26,343 bases of DNA from CAZEMR01 sp964513465. GTDB taxonomy: Bacteria; Bacteroidota; Ignavibacteria; Kapaibacteriales; UBA2268. The stretch covers positions 1-26,343 of the forward strand of contig CAZEMR010000042.1 in NCBI GenBank assembly GCA_964513465.1. The letters run 5' to 3'. Shown one piece after another: positions 14,239-22,324 of the stretch. Both the position numbers and the translations under genes were made by a program. The notes beneath the pieces are model-generated. The model did not search any database. It had not been told where the DNA came from and was given only the letters and a program-made list of their open reading frames with translations. Position 1 is the first letter of the stretch. Each line of letters opens with the position of its first letter.

Positions 14239-15618
14239 ATGAACGAAAAAAGAAATAATAATAATGACCACGATGAAAATTCTATTTTCAGCTCTGCCCG
14301 CTATATTGCCGTCAAGCTGCTCAACCGCTATGATCGCAGCGATTCGTATATCGACAAATTGCTCGCCGCCGAGCTTGCCCATTCCGATCTGAATTATCCC
14401 GACAAAGCGCTGCTCACCGAGCTGGTCAATGGCGTTATCCGCTGGCGCAATAAGCTCGACTGGGGTCTTAACGGCTTTTATTTCGGCGATTACCAGAAAT
14501 GCCTCAATATGGTCAAAAACGCCATGCGAGTTGCATTCTACCAGATTATGTTTCTCGATCGCATTCCCGTGCCGGCGGCTATCAACGAATCTGTCGAGAT
14601 TGTCAAGCGAATTCAGAGCCAGAAGACCGCTAACGTTGTCAACGGAGTGCTGCGCAATCTGGCGCGTAATATCGACAACATTCGCTACCCGCGCCGCGGC
14701 GACGACCTGGTATATCATATGTCAATCATCCATTCCCATCCGAAATGGATGGTGCGGCGCTGGCTCGATCGCTTTGGCGAATCCGAGACAGAAAGGCTGC
14801 TTGCAGTCAATAATTCACGCGGAAAAGTCATCATCCGTATAAATAATATAACCACGAATCGCGAAGAAGTTACTCAGTTTCTGAAAAAAAATAATATTGA
14901 TTTCGAATTATCCCCATATTCGGAGCGCTCGGTGATCATTACTTCACGCGGTGTGGATATGGCTTCCACCGAATTATTCCGCCAGGGCAAAATCACTATT
15001 CAGGACACCAGCGCGACTATGGCCTGCGAGTTGGCAGCGCCCGCCGAAGGCAGCACAATATATGACCTTTGCGCCGCGCCCGGCGGCAAATCATTCCTGC
15101 TGGCCGAGATAAGCGGCAATAGCGGTCGGGTTGTCGCCATCGATAAATATAAATCGCGGCTGCGGTTTATCGACGAGGGCGCCCAGAGGCTCGGCCTGGA
15201 TTCGATTGAGACATATATATATGATTCCACCCAGGATCTGCCCTTCGATCCGGCCGATCTGGTTATCACCGATGTGCCATGCTCCGGACTCGGAACTCTG
15301 TCGAAAAAGCCGGATATAAAATGGAAGCGCGAGCCAGAGGATTTCCCGAAAATTATTCAGATCCAGCGCAATATTATGGCCAATGCGGCTCGTATGGTCA
15401 GGCCCGGCGGAGTATTCCTCTACTCCACCTGCACCATCGAACCAGAAGAAAATACCGGCAACGTGGAGTGGTTCCTCGAGAATTACCCCGAATTCGAAAT
15501 CGACCCCGCGGAGAAATATCTCCCGGCAGAGGTCTGCCGCGACGGATTTATGCAGACATTCCCGCATATCCACGCTACTGATGGCGCCTTTGCTGCGAGA
15601 ATGATCAAAAAGGGCTGA
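14239..15618 (+). CDS. rsmB: 16S rRNA (cytosine-967-C5) methyltransferase
   Basis: Methylates C967 of 16S rRNA using S-adenosylmethionine. The 459-residue protein has the usual two-part layout: an N-terminal NusB-like RNA-binding domain at about 18-145, including ANVVNGVLRNL, and a C-terminal RsmB/NOP2 methyltransferase domain. The cofactor loop is DLCAAPGGKS (276-285); the two catalytic-region cysteines are C348 in DVPCSGLG and C398 in STCTIEPEEN. The C-terminal HIHATDGAFAARM is the family ending. I chose ATG 14239 because a TTG eleven codons upstream adds only a non-conserved, Lys-rich stretch. The first residues are an unusual Asn/Asp-rich run (NNNNDHDEN). The glycosyltransferase gene follows after 54 bp on the same strand. 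Confidence 0.93.
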   Translation: MNEKRNNNNDHDENSIFSSARYIAVKLLNRYDRSDSYIDKLLAAELAHSDLNYPDKALLTELVNGVIRWRNKLDWGLNGFYFGDYQKCLNMVKNAMRVAFYQIMFLDRIPVPAAINESVEIVKRIQSQKTANVVNGVLRNLARNIDNIRYPRRGDDLVYHMSIIHSHPKWMVRRWLDRFGESETERLLAVNNSRGKVIIRINNITTNREEVTQFLKKNNIDFELSPYSERSVIITSRGVDMASTELFRQGKITIQDTSATMACELAAPAEGSTIYDLCAAPGGKSFLLAEISGNSGRVVAIDKYKSRLRFIDEGAQRLGLDSIETYIYDSTQDLPFDPADLVITDVPCSGLGTLSKKPDIKWKREPEDFPKIIQIQRNIMANAARMVRPGGVFLYSTCTIEPEENTGNVEWFLENYPEFEIDPAEKYLPAEVCRDGFMQTFPHIHATDGAFAARMIKKG

Positions 15619-15672
15619 CTGCCCTGCGAAAATTTCTTATCTTAGCCGAATGAATAATGATTCGGAGCAATT

Positions 15673-17292
15673 TTGTTCGAAAACCCAAAATGGATTTTTA
15701 TAACCCTGGTGATTGCCCTTGCCCTTTGCCGTTTTATCGGGCTTGGCGAGGCCGAAATGCAGCCCTGGGACGAAGCCATGTACGCCGTACGTGCCGACGC
15801 CGTCCGCACTAACGGAGCCATGCTCGACCAGACGGAATACTCCGTCGGCGGGCTGTATACCGGCGCGCATCCCCCGCTGACGATCTGGCTGATGGCCGCG
15901 GCGATGGACATTGGCGATGGCGGTGCGTTTGCCGCAAGGTTCTGGCCGGCGCTGTTCGGCGCGGGGCTGGTAATTTTGATGTATATAATGTCGGGTGGCG
16001 GGCGTCGCGGATTTTTCGCTGCGCTTGCGCTTGGATTGATGCCTTTGTTTTTCGAATACTCGCAGATGGCGCAGCTCGATGTGCCCACGGCATTCTTTAT
16101 TTATTTATCCATATATTTCTGGCAGAAAAACGAATCCCTGCGGGCCTGGAAATTCCCCATATTTAGCGGGATAGCCTTCGGTCTGGCGCTGATGAGCAAG
16201 ATCATCGTCGGGGTGTTCGCGCCGATTTCAATTTTTCTTTATTTAATGATTAAAAGATATATAATTAAGGAAAATTTCGGCGGTGATATTAAGCGATTTG
16301 CGATTATGGCGGCCATTGGCCTTGCGTTAGCCGCGCCCTGGCATATTTATATGTTCGCAGAGCATGGCCGGGATTTCCTGAATTATTTTCTGGGCTATCA
16401 TATCCTCGATCGGATGGGTGGCGGAGTCGAGGGTAATGTCCGCTGGCTGGGGGCATGGTTTTACGTCAATCAGCTTATCGTGCTGGCTTCAGTAATGCTG
16501 GCTCCGGCGCTATTCCGGCTCCGCGAGGCGGGTCGGGACAAAGAGACTGCCCTGCATTTTTCGATATTAATTATTCCTTTAATAATTTTCTCGATATCGG
16601 CCACTCAGATGCGGCATTATTCGATTATGATGCTTCCCGCGGTGGCGTTGCTGTCGGGCGCCGGACTGGACGAGCTATGGCGCAGCGAACGCAGGCGGCC
16701 CTGGCTGATTGCTCTGGCGGCTATATTCGGCTACTGGGCAATTTCACAGGATATGCGGGATACCTTCGAGTCGGCGCTTCGCAATTTTTATTTTTCGGAA
16801 GATTTATTATATATAGTTCTGGGCGGAATCGCATTTGGCGCTCTTGGCTGGTTTGTGGGCAGTAAGTCTAAGGGGCACACCGCGGCCACACTGATTGCGC
16901 TTGCATTCGTCGTGCGATTTCCCTGGCAATATGATATGCCGGAATACGATACGAGAATTGGGGATATTGCCGCCAAATTCGAACGCGCCGGCTGCAGGCA
17001 ATTGGTATATATCGACTCTGCGAACGGATCGGATGTGGTTAATCCGCAGATATACTGGTATTTCGCGTCGCTGCGGCCGGGAATTAATTCGGACAGAGAA
17101 ATGATATATCGTGAAGCCGCCGGAAGCTTTGCGGGCGACACTTTGGAAATGCGCGAGGGGCTTGTGCTTGCCGCCCGCAGCGCTGTAAAAATATTTACGC
17201 CCGCCGTCAGGGAATATCTGGATCAGCGGGCGTCGGATATATTTATCGGGGAAAAATATTTTGCGTGGTATATGGATTGCGGATCTGATTAG
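15673..17292 (+). CDS. PMT/ArnT-type membrane glycosyltransferase
   Basis: An integral inner-membrane protein of 539 residues with around ten hydrophobic segments, predicted to move a sugar from a polyprenyl-phosphate donor to an extracytoplasmic acceptor. The family mark is the acidic pair in the first periplasmic loop, PWDEAMYA (D33, E34), followed by the GAHPPL segment near 64-69 and a soluble C-terminal part after about residue 410. The start is TTG at 15673: GGAG (15664-15667) lies five bases before it and an in-frame stop (15658-15660) excludes anything longer. It runs downstream of rsmB with a 54-bp gap and its stop codon overlaps that of nusB by four bases on the opposite strand. The acceptor (lipid A, protein or other) cannot be read. 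Confidence 0.82.
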   Translation: MFENPKWIFITLVIALALCRFIGLGEAEMQPWDEAMYAVRADAVRTNGAMLDQTEYSVGGLYTGAHPPLTIWLMAAAMDIGDGGAFAARFWPALFGAGLVILMYIMSGGGRRGFFAALALGLMPLFFEYSQMAQLDVPTAFFIYLSIYFWQKNESLRAWKFPIFSGIAFGLALMSKIIVGVFAPISIFLYLMIKRYIIKENFGGDIKRFAIMAAIGLALAAPWHIYMFAEHGRDFLNYFLGYHILDRMGGGVEGNVRWLGAWFYVNQLIVLASVMLAPALFRLREAGRDKETALHFSILIIPLIIFSISATQMRHYSIMMLPAVALLSGAGLDELWRSERRRPWLIALAAIFGYWAISQDMRDTFESALRNFYFSEDLLYIVLGGIAFGALGWFVGSKSKGHTAATLIALAFVVRFPWQYDMPEYDTRIGDIAAKFERAGCRQLVYIDSANGSDVVNPQIYWYFASLRPGINSDREMIYREAAGSFAGDTLEMREGLVLAARSAVKIFTPAVREYLDQRASDIFIGEKYFAWYMDCGSD

Positions 17293-17873
17293 GTCTCGAT
17301 CAGTCCGCGACCGGTTTTGCGAAGCTGGCCGGTTTTCTTCAGGTCGTCGAGCACCGAATCGAGGACTCCGTTGATGAAGTTGCTGCTTTTGTCCGTTGAA
17401 TAATTCTTTGATATTTCTATAGCTTCGTTGATGCTGACCTTTGTCGGGATTTCTTCGAAATACAGCAGCTCGGCAATGGCCAGCCTTAGCAGCAGCCGGT
17501 CGATAAGCGCGATACGATCTAATTCCCAGTTGGCGGTGAATTTATCTATGATAGTGTCGATCGAGTCTTTGTTATCGATACTTTTTCGGAGCAGTTCCGA
17601 AGCAAATTCGACTTCTTCTTTTTTCCACTGGATCGGAACGTCGGATTCGAGTTCGAGCACTTCCGCCGGGGTAAGCAGTTTTTCGATCTTTTCCTCGCCG
17701 TCGCCGAAATTAAACTCGCGGAAAAAAATATGATTGAAAATCAGGTCAAGGTCCGATCCCCCCGCTTCGTATGCGGTAATCACCTGGAGTGTTTTCTCGC
17801 GAGCCAGTCTGCGTGTGCCTTTGACCCTGCTGTCCTGGCTTAGCGGAAACGGAGAAGTAATATCTATGGACAT
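17289..17873 (-). CDS. nusB: Transcription antitermination factor NusB
   Basis: Part of the ribosomal RNA antitermination complex with NusE and boxA RNA. The all-helical protein of 194 residues is longer than E. coli NusB (139) because of an N-terminal and a central extension. Family signatures are RRLAREKTLQVITAYEAG near 21-38, the core WELDRIALIDRLLLRLAIAEL near 115-135, IPTKVSINEAIEISKNYS, and the closing SSNFINGVLDSVLDDL. GAGG lies eight bases before ATG 17873. Its 3' end overlaps the convergent glycosyltransferase gene by four bases, so read-through RNAs from either side would be complementary. It is divergent from the Mla-type operon. Confidence 0.93.
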   Translation of the reverse strand: MSIDITSPFPLSQDSRVKGTRRLAREKTLQVITAYEAGGSDLDLIFNHIFFREFNFGDGEEKIEKLLTPAEVLELESDVPIQWKKEEVEFASELLRKSIDNKDSIDTIIDKFTANWELDRIALIDRLLLRLAIAELLYFEEIPTKVSINEAIEISKNYSTDKSSNFINGVLDSVLDDLKKTGQLRKTGRGLIET

Positions 17874-17971
17874 TTATTAAACCTCATAATGAGTAATGAT
17901 TATGTCAATTACGCGAAATTTAAAAACGAATAATCATGACAAAAATTTCTCATATTTTGATAAAATAATAA

Positions 17972-17985
17972 TTTTTTCGAAAAAA
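17972..17985. promoter_or_regulatory. 14-bp perfect palindrome in the nusB / mlaE divergent gap
   Basis: TTTTTTCGAAAAAA (17972-17985) is a perfect palindrome roughly in the middle of the 204-bp AT-rich gap between the nusB start (17873) and the mlaE start (18078). It is a possible operator shared by both genes. Its low complexity makes chance likely. Confidence 0.25.
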
Positions 17986-18077
17986 GCGCCTTTTTTCTTT
18001 CCAAAGAATATTCTTTTTGATATATTCCATTACCGGCAGACCAGATCACAAAATTCAAAATAATAAAAAAAACATTG

Positions 18078-19235
18078 ATGGCAAATGAATCCGATATAAA
18101 AAAACACCATTTGGAAAAATCATCCAGCGAAAACGGCGATTTTGTTATTAAGCCGCAGGGAGGCCTTACGGTCTCTACAGCAGGAGATTTCGACCGTGCT
18201 ATCGAAAAGCTTGATATACCCGAAGATGCCCGCAGCGTGGTCATAGACCTCGGCGATGCCGATAAATTCGATTCATACGTGATTTTATTCCTGAAATCAC
18301 TCGAATCAATCGCCGACAAACGCGGCCTGGAGATCGAACGAAAGAATATGCCAGACGAGATGAAGCGATTCGTCGAAGTAATCTCGAAGCGTAAGACTCC
18401 CGAGGAAAAGCCCGAGGAAAAGCCCGATCTGAGCTTCTTCGAGGAGTATTTCACCAATGTGGGCAAAACGATTATCCAGCTTATGCGCGACGGGAAGGGC
18501 TTTATTGAATTTCTGGGTGAATTGATTATCAAAACCGCCTATCTCATCATCAGGCCGGGTTCGGTGCGATGGAAGGATTTTCCGCAGCATTTCACCAGCT
18601 CGGGCGTGAATGCGGTGCCTATCGTGCTTCTGATCGTATTTCTGATCGGCGTTATCAGCGGCTATCAGGCGGCGGTGCAGCTTGCTCAGTTCGGCGCGGA
18701 TATATATGTAGCAGACTTAATAGGCATATCGATCACCCGCGAGCTGGCGCCGCTGATGACGGCCATACTCGTGGCGGGACGCTCCGGATCGGCTTTCGCA
18801 GCGGAGCTCGGCACTATGAAGGTATCCGACGAAATTGACGCGCTGGAGTCCATGGGTTTCGATACGATGCGCTTTCTGATTATGCCGCGGGTGATGTCAG
18901 TAGTTCTGGCAATGCCTTTTCTGACGATACTGGCCGACGTTGCCGGAGTCGGCGGCGGCATGATTACGGCAATCGGCACGCTGAATATCACAATTTCGGG
19001 ATATTTGAATGAATTAGAAAAGGCGCTTTCAATTGCCGATATATTTTCGGGAATTATCAAAAGCACAATATTCGGATTCCTGGTGGCGACCGTGGGCTGC
19101 TTCCGCGGTATGCAGGTGCGGGGCGGCGCCGAAAGCGTCGGCAAATTCACCACTGCTTCGGTTGTGACCGGCGTATTCCTGATTATTCTGGCGGATGCGG
19201 TATTTACATTTTTATTCCAGACAATCGGCATATAA
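18078..19235 (+). CDS. mlaE: MlaE-type phospholipid ABC permease with fused N-terminal STAS domain
   Basis: Inner-membrane permease of an Mla-type ABC complex that moves phospholipids between the inner and outer membranes. Of 385 residues, about 20-105 form a STAS domain (VVIDLGDADKFDSYVILFLKSL; S66 is at the phosphoacceptor-like site), followed by a charged linker (KTPEEKPEEKPD) and the permease domain from about 120 on, with the conserved signature ELGTMKVSDEIDALESMGFD near 253-272 and five hydrophobic segments. In E. coli the STAS partner MlaB is a separate protein; here it is fused. ATG 18078 is preferred over a TTG one codon upstream. No clear ribosome site is visible. mlaF begins at the next base after its stop. 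Confidence 0.92.
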   Translation: MANESDIKKHHLEKSSSENGDFVIKPQGGLTVSTAGDFDRAIEKLDIPEDARSVVIDLGDADKFDSYVILFLKSLESIADKRGLEIERKNMPDEMKRFVEVISKRKTPEEKPEEKPDLSFFEEYFTNVGKTIIQLMRDGKGFIEFLGELIIKTAYLIIRPGSVRWKDFPQHFTSSGVNAVPIVLLIVFLIGVISGYQAAVQLAQFGADIYVADLIGISITRELAPLMTAILVAGRSGSAFAAELGTMKVSDEIDALESMGFDTMRFLIMPRVMSVVLAMPFLTILADVAGVGGGMITAIGTLNITISGYLNELEKALSIADIFSGIIKSTIFGFLVATVGCFRGMQVRGGAESVGKFTTASVVTGVFLIILADAVFTFLFQTIGI

Positions 19236-19994
19236 ATGAGCAATAAAAACGATATAATAATCGAGGGCAAAAATATTACCGTCAGCTACGGCGGGCGGAC
19301 GATCATTAAGGATGTCAGCTTTGATGTGCGCCGGGGTGAGATTTTTACAGTCGTGGGCGGCAGCGGCTCGGGCAAGAGCACGCTTTTGCGCCAGCTCATA
19401 GGGCTGGAGTACCCCGAATCCGGCGAGGTATATATCGACGGCGAGGACTTCCTGAATGCCAGCGAGAAGGAGCGCCGGCAAATTCTGCGCAAATTCGGAG
19501 TGCTTTTCCAGCTAAGCGGGCTGCTTGCTTCGATGACCATTGCCGAGAATATCGCGTTGCCGTTGCAGACATATACCGGCATGTCGGTATCTCGAATCGC
19601 CGAGATTATCAAGCTCAAGTTGGGGCTGGTGGGGCTGGACGGCTACCAGGGATATATGCCCTCTGAGCTGAGCGGCGGCATGAAGAAACGCGCCGCGCTC
19701 GCCCGCGCAATGGCCCTCGATCCGGACATCCTGTTTTTCGACGAGCCGTCTTCGGGGCTTGACCCGCTGACCTCGGCATCGCTGGATAATCTGATCAGGG
19801 AGGTCAACGCGGGTATGGGCACCACGATGTTTATAGTCACCCACGACCTGGCGAGCGTACTCGATATCGGTCACCGCGTGATTATGCTCGACAAATCGAC
19901 TAAAGGAATTATCGCCAAGGGCGACCCGAAAGAGCTGCAGAAAGATAAAAGCAACGAGCATGTGTATAATTTCTTCAACCGGGTTGCCGAATAA
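19236..19994 (+). CDS. mlaF: MlaF-type ABC transporter ATP-binding subunit
   Basis: Cytoplasmic ATPase of the lipid transporter, 252 residues. All nucleotide-binding motifs are intact: Walker A GGSGSGKST (41-49), Q-loop near FQLSGLLASMTIAEN, ABC signature LSGGMKKR, Walker B ILFFDEPSSGLD and the switch histidine in THD. The signature with KKRAALARAMA and the LxSMTIxENIALP segment are typical of MlaF rather than other ABC ATPases. It starts at the base after the mlaE stop, so the two are probably translated together. Confidence 0.93.
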   Translation: MSNKNDIIIEGKNITVSYGGRTIIKDVSFDVRRGEIFTVVGGSGSGKSTLLRQLIGLEYPESGEVYIDGEDFLNASEKERRQILRKFGVLFQLSGLLASMTIAENIALPLQTYTGMSVSRIAEIIKLKLGLVGLDGYQGYMPSELSGGMKKRAALARAMALDPDILFFDEPSSGLDPLTSASLDNLIREVNAGMGTTMFIVTHDLASVLDIGHRVIMLDKSTKGIIAKGDPKELQKDKSNEHVYNFFNRVAE

Positions 19995-19996
19995 AT

Positions 19997-20029
19997 TTTG
20001 AAAAATATTACCGAAACATTATATATTTA
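19997..20029 (+). promoter_or_regulatory. Candidate promoter before mlaD
   Basis: TTTG (19997-20000), a 21-nt spacer and TATATTTA (20022-20029) match the Bacteroidota promoter form except for the last base of the second box. The start codon of mlaD is 18 nt downstream. It would allow mlaD expression apart from mlaEF, but the DNA is very AT-rich and a chance match is possible. Confidence 0.3.
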
Positions 20030-20046
20030 GAAAAATCTGGTGCATT

Positions 20047-21030
20047 ATGGCTGAAAAAATAAAATCTAAGAAAGTATCCAGCCCTTTTCTGATAGGCCTT
20101 TTCGTTATTCTCGGCAGCGCCGCGATAATCGGAGTGGTCATCTGGTTGGGCGCTTCGCAATTTTTGAAAGAGCAACGATTCTACGTAACCTATTTCGACG
20201 GCTCGGTCGAGGGACTCGAGACCGGCTCGCCGGTTAAATATCTCGGTGTGCCGGCCGGTTCGGTCAAGACCATACGGGTGGCGCCGGACGGCAAGCTGGT
20301 CGAGGTCGTAATGCAGGTCAATCCCAATGTAAAGGTGACCGACAGCCTCCGCGTCAAGGCAGAGCTTTCGGGAATCGCCGGCGGCAAATATATGCAGTTA
20401 TTCTATCCAACCGACCCCGTGCTGATGGATATGCACCCAAACATCGAGAACAAATTCGATCCGGCCCATAAGGTGATTCACTCGGCGCCTTCGGGCATCG
20501 AGGAGATCGAGATCGCCGCCCGCGATGTGATGAACAAGCTCATGCGGCTCGAAACCGGACATATCTCGCGGGAGACAATCGGCTTTCTTACCGCTTCACA
20601 AAGATTTCTGAATAACGAAGATATGTATGAGTCAATCGTGAATATCCGCCGTGCGGGCGACCATCTGGTAAGCATTCTCAATCGGGCGGATACTTCGCGG
20701 GTAATAATGAACATGGGCAATACCAGCGACCGGTTGCTGGCGGCATCAATCGAGCTGGAAACATTCACGGACAGCCTGAATGCAAAAATCGATGATCTTT
20801 ATTTCAAGCCCTATCTCGACCATGCTATTGCCGTTTACGACTCGACGATGCGGAATACGAACACGACAATCGAGATCGTGGGCTATCGCACCGAGAACGT
20901 GATGCAGGGGCTGACCGAAACGTTGAACGAAATCCGCAAAACCAATGCCCAGCTTCGTAAGTCATTGCGCGAGCTGACCGAAAACCCGACCCAGGTGCTG
21001 TTCAGCGAGCCGCCCGAAAAGAAGGAATAA
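20047..21030 (+). CDS. mlaD: MlaD-type MCE-domain protein
   Basis: Substrate-binding component of the Mla transporter, 327 residues. One membrane segment at about 14-36 anchors it in the inner membrane; the MCE domain follows at about 40-125 (FYVTYFDGSVEGLETGSPVK, GVPAGSVKTIRV, KAELSGIAGGKYMQL). The remaining 200 residues are predicted helical and polar, as in longer MCE proteins whose helices form a needle or tube. It lies 52 bp after mlaF. No gene for the periplasmic carrier MlaC or the outer-membrane MlaA is in the window, so the route across the periplasm is either encoded elsewhere or relies on the MCE helices themselves. Confidence 0.9.
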   Translation: MAEKIKSKKVSSPFLIGLFVILGSAAIIGVVIWLGASQFLKEQRFYVTYFDGSVEGLETGSPVKYLGVPAGSVKTIRVAPDGKLVEVVMQVNPNVKVTDSLRVKAELSGIAGGKYMQLFYPTDPVLMDMHPNIENKFDPAHKVIHSAPSGIEEIEIAARDVMNKLMRLETGHISRETIGFLTASQRFLNNEDMYESIVNIRRAGDHLVSILNRADTSRVIMNMGNTSDRLLAASIELETFTDSLNAKIDDLYFKPYLDHAIAVYDSTMRNTNTTIEIVGYRTENVMQGLTETLNEIRKTNAQLRKSLRELTENPTQVLFSEPPEKKE

Positions 21031-21090
21031 CTATTATTCGAAAAAATTATTAATCAGGTAGAATTATTACCAAATATATCTAGATGGAAT

Positions 21091-21849
21091 ATGGAAATAC
21101 CCCCTGAATTACTCGTCAAGCTAAGCAAAGCACAGCATGTGGCCGTGCTGACCGGCGCCGGAGTATCCGCCGAGAGCGGTATCAAAACATTCCGCGATCC
21201 CGACGGACTCTGGGCAAAATTCAATCCCCAGGAACTCGCCAGTGTGGACGGATTTATGAGCAATCCCGATCTGGTCTGGCAATGGTACCACCATCGCCGC
21301 GAGATTATAAATAAAGCCGAACCCAATCCGGGGCATTATGCGATTGCCAGAATGGAGCGGATGTTTCCGGAATTCACGCTAATTACTCAGAACGTCGATC
21401 GTCTTCATCATCGGGCAGGATCGACCCGCGCGTTCGAGCTGCATGGGAATATTATCGAAAACCACTGTCAGAACTGCAAAGAGCCTTTCGAGGGCGAAAC
21501 CGCTTTGCCCGAAGGCCAGCTTGCCAAATGCCCCGAATGCGGCGGTATGATCCGGCCGTCGGTGGTGTGGTTCGGCGAGATGCTCCCCTTCGACGCGCTT
21601 TCTGGCTCCGAGGAGGCCGCCATCGCCTGCGATGTGTTTTTTACGGTAGGTACTTCGGCTGAGGTATACCCAGCGGCATTTCTGCCTGTGCAGGCCAGTC
21701 AGTCTGGCGCTTACGTGGTCGAGGTAAACCCCGGCGAGACGGGCTTCAGCCGTTATGCGGACGTGTGCCTGCGGGCGCCGTCGGGCGAGGCTCTGCCGAA
21801 ATTGCTCGAGGAGTTCGAAAAATTTATGAACGAGGAAGATAATAAATGA
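21091..21849 (+). CDS. cobB: Sirtuin NAD-dependent protein deacylase, SIRT5/CobB-like
   Basis: Removes acyl groups from protein lysines with NAD+ in the cytoplasm. The 252-residue protein has the NAD motif GAGVSAESGIKTFRDPDGLW, TQNVD at 99-103, the catalytic H118 in ELHGN, and a zinc site from C126, C129, C147 and C150. The pair Y66 and R69 (WYHHRR) is the known mark of sirtuins that accept negatively charged acyl groups such as succinyl and malonyl, so desuccinylase or demalonylase activity is likely. The start at 21091 is set by the family N-terminus. Its stop overlaps the acpS start (ATGA), so the two are translationally coupled. Confidence 0.92.
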   Translation: MEIPPELLVKLSKAQHVAVLTGAGVSAESGIKTFRDPDGLWAKFNPQELASVDGFMSNPDLVWQWYHHRREIINKAEPNPGHYAIARMERMFPEFTLITQNVDRLHHRAGSTRAFELHGNIIENHCQNCKEPFEGETALPEGQLAKCPECGGMIRPSVVWFGEMLPFDALSGSEEAAIACDVFFTVGTSAEVYPAAFLPVQASQSGAYVVEVNPGETGFSRYADVCLRAPSGEALPKLLEEFEKFMNEEDNK

Positions 21850-22220
21850 TAGTCGGCATCGGAACGGATATAGTAGAGGTTCCCAGGATTAAGCAATCGA
21901 TCGAAAAGTATGGCGACCGCTTTCTGAATAGAATATTTACTCAAACAGAGATAGAATACTGCGACCAGTACGGCGATGGCAGGTATCTGCATTATGCCGC
22001 CCGGTTTGCCGCCAAGGAGGCCTTCAGCAAGGCAATCGGCACTGGAATCACCAAAGGCTTCAAATTCCGCGAGGTGGGAATCCGCAACCACAAAACCGGC
22101 CGTCCCGAGGTTGAGCTGGAGGGCGGCTTGCAGCAGAAATGGGGCGGGTACTCGATCGTGGTATCGCTATCGCACACCGATAATAATGCAATCGCATTTC
22201 TCACCTTAGAAAAATATTAA
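21846..22220 (+). CDS. acpS: Holo-[acyl-carrier-protein] synthase
   Basis: Transfers 4'-phosphopantetheine from coenzyme A to apo-acyl carrier protein, activating it for fatty-acid synthesis. At 124 residues it has the normal AcpS length. The metal ligands are D8 in GIGTDIVEV and E58 in FAAKEAFSKA, and the final SIVVSLSHTDNNAIA segment is conserved. It overlaps the sirtuin gene by four bases in the ATGA form. The gene is essential in most bacteria, so the sirtuin is carried on the same message as a housekeeping function. Confidence 0.95.
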   Translation: MIVGIGTDIVEVPRIKQSIEKYGDRFLNRIFTQTEIEYCDQYGDGRYLHYAARFAAKEAFSKAIGTGITKGFKFREVGIRNHKTGRPEVELEGGLQQKWGGYSIVVSLSHTDNNAIAFLTLEKY

Positions 22221-22240
22221 TAATCGAAAAAAATTGAATT

Positions 22241-22259
22241 CAAGTAAAAAAACTACTTG
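22241..22259. promoter_or_regulatory. Inverted repeat over the -35 region of the next gene (candidate operator)
   Basis: CAAGTA (22241-22246) and TACTTG (22254-22259) are perfect arms around 7 bp. The right arm overlaps the TTGACA / CTTG box of the promoter at 22256-22288. A dimeric regulator, perhaps the winged-helix protein encoded just downstream, would block the promoter from here. Confidence 0.4.
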
Positions 22260-22288
22260 ACATTGATGCTTTTGTTGTTGTATATTTG
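22256..22288 (+). promoter_or_regulatory. Strong promoter of the polysaccharide-type locus
   Basis: TATATTTG (22281-22288) fits the Bacteroidota TAnnTTTG box exactly, with CTTG 21 nt upstream (22256-22259). The same stretch reads TTGACA (22257-22262), 18 nt, TATATT (22281-22286), a good general sigma-70 promoter. The start codon at 22325 is 36 nt downstream. Confidence 0.55.
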
Positions 22289-22324
22289 CATTAGTCTTAT
22301 GCTATATATATAGAATGAAAGCAA

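Noticed and set aside
13354..14718. 454-codon minus-strand frame that would extend the PorT-like protein upstream
   Set aside because: The extension overlaps rsmB, lacks conserved features and would place the signal peptide in the middle of the protein. ATG 14157 is the sound start.
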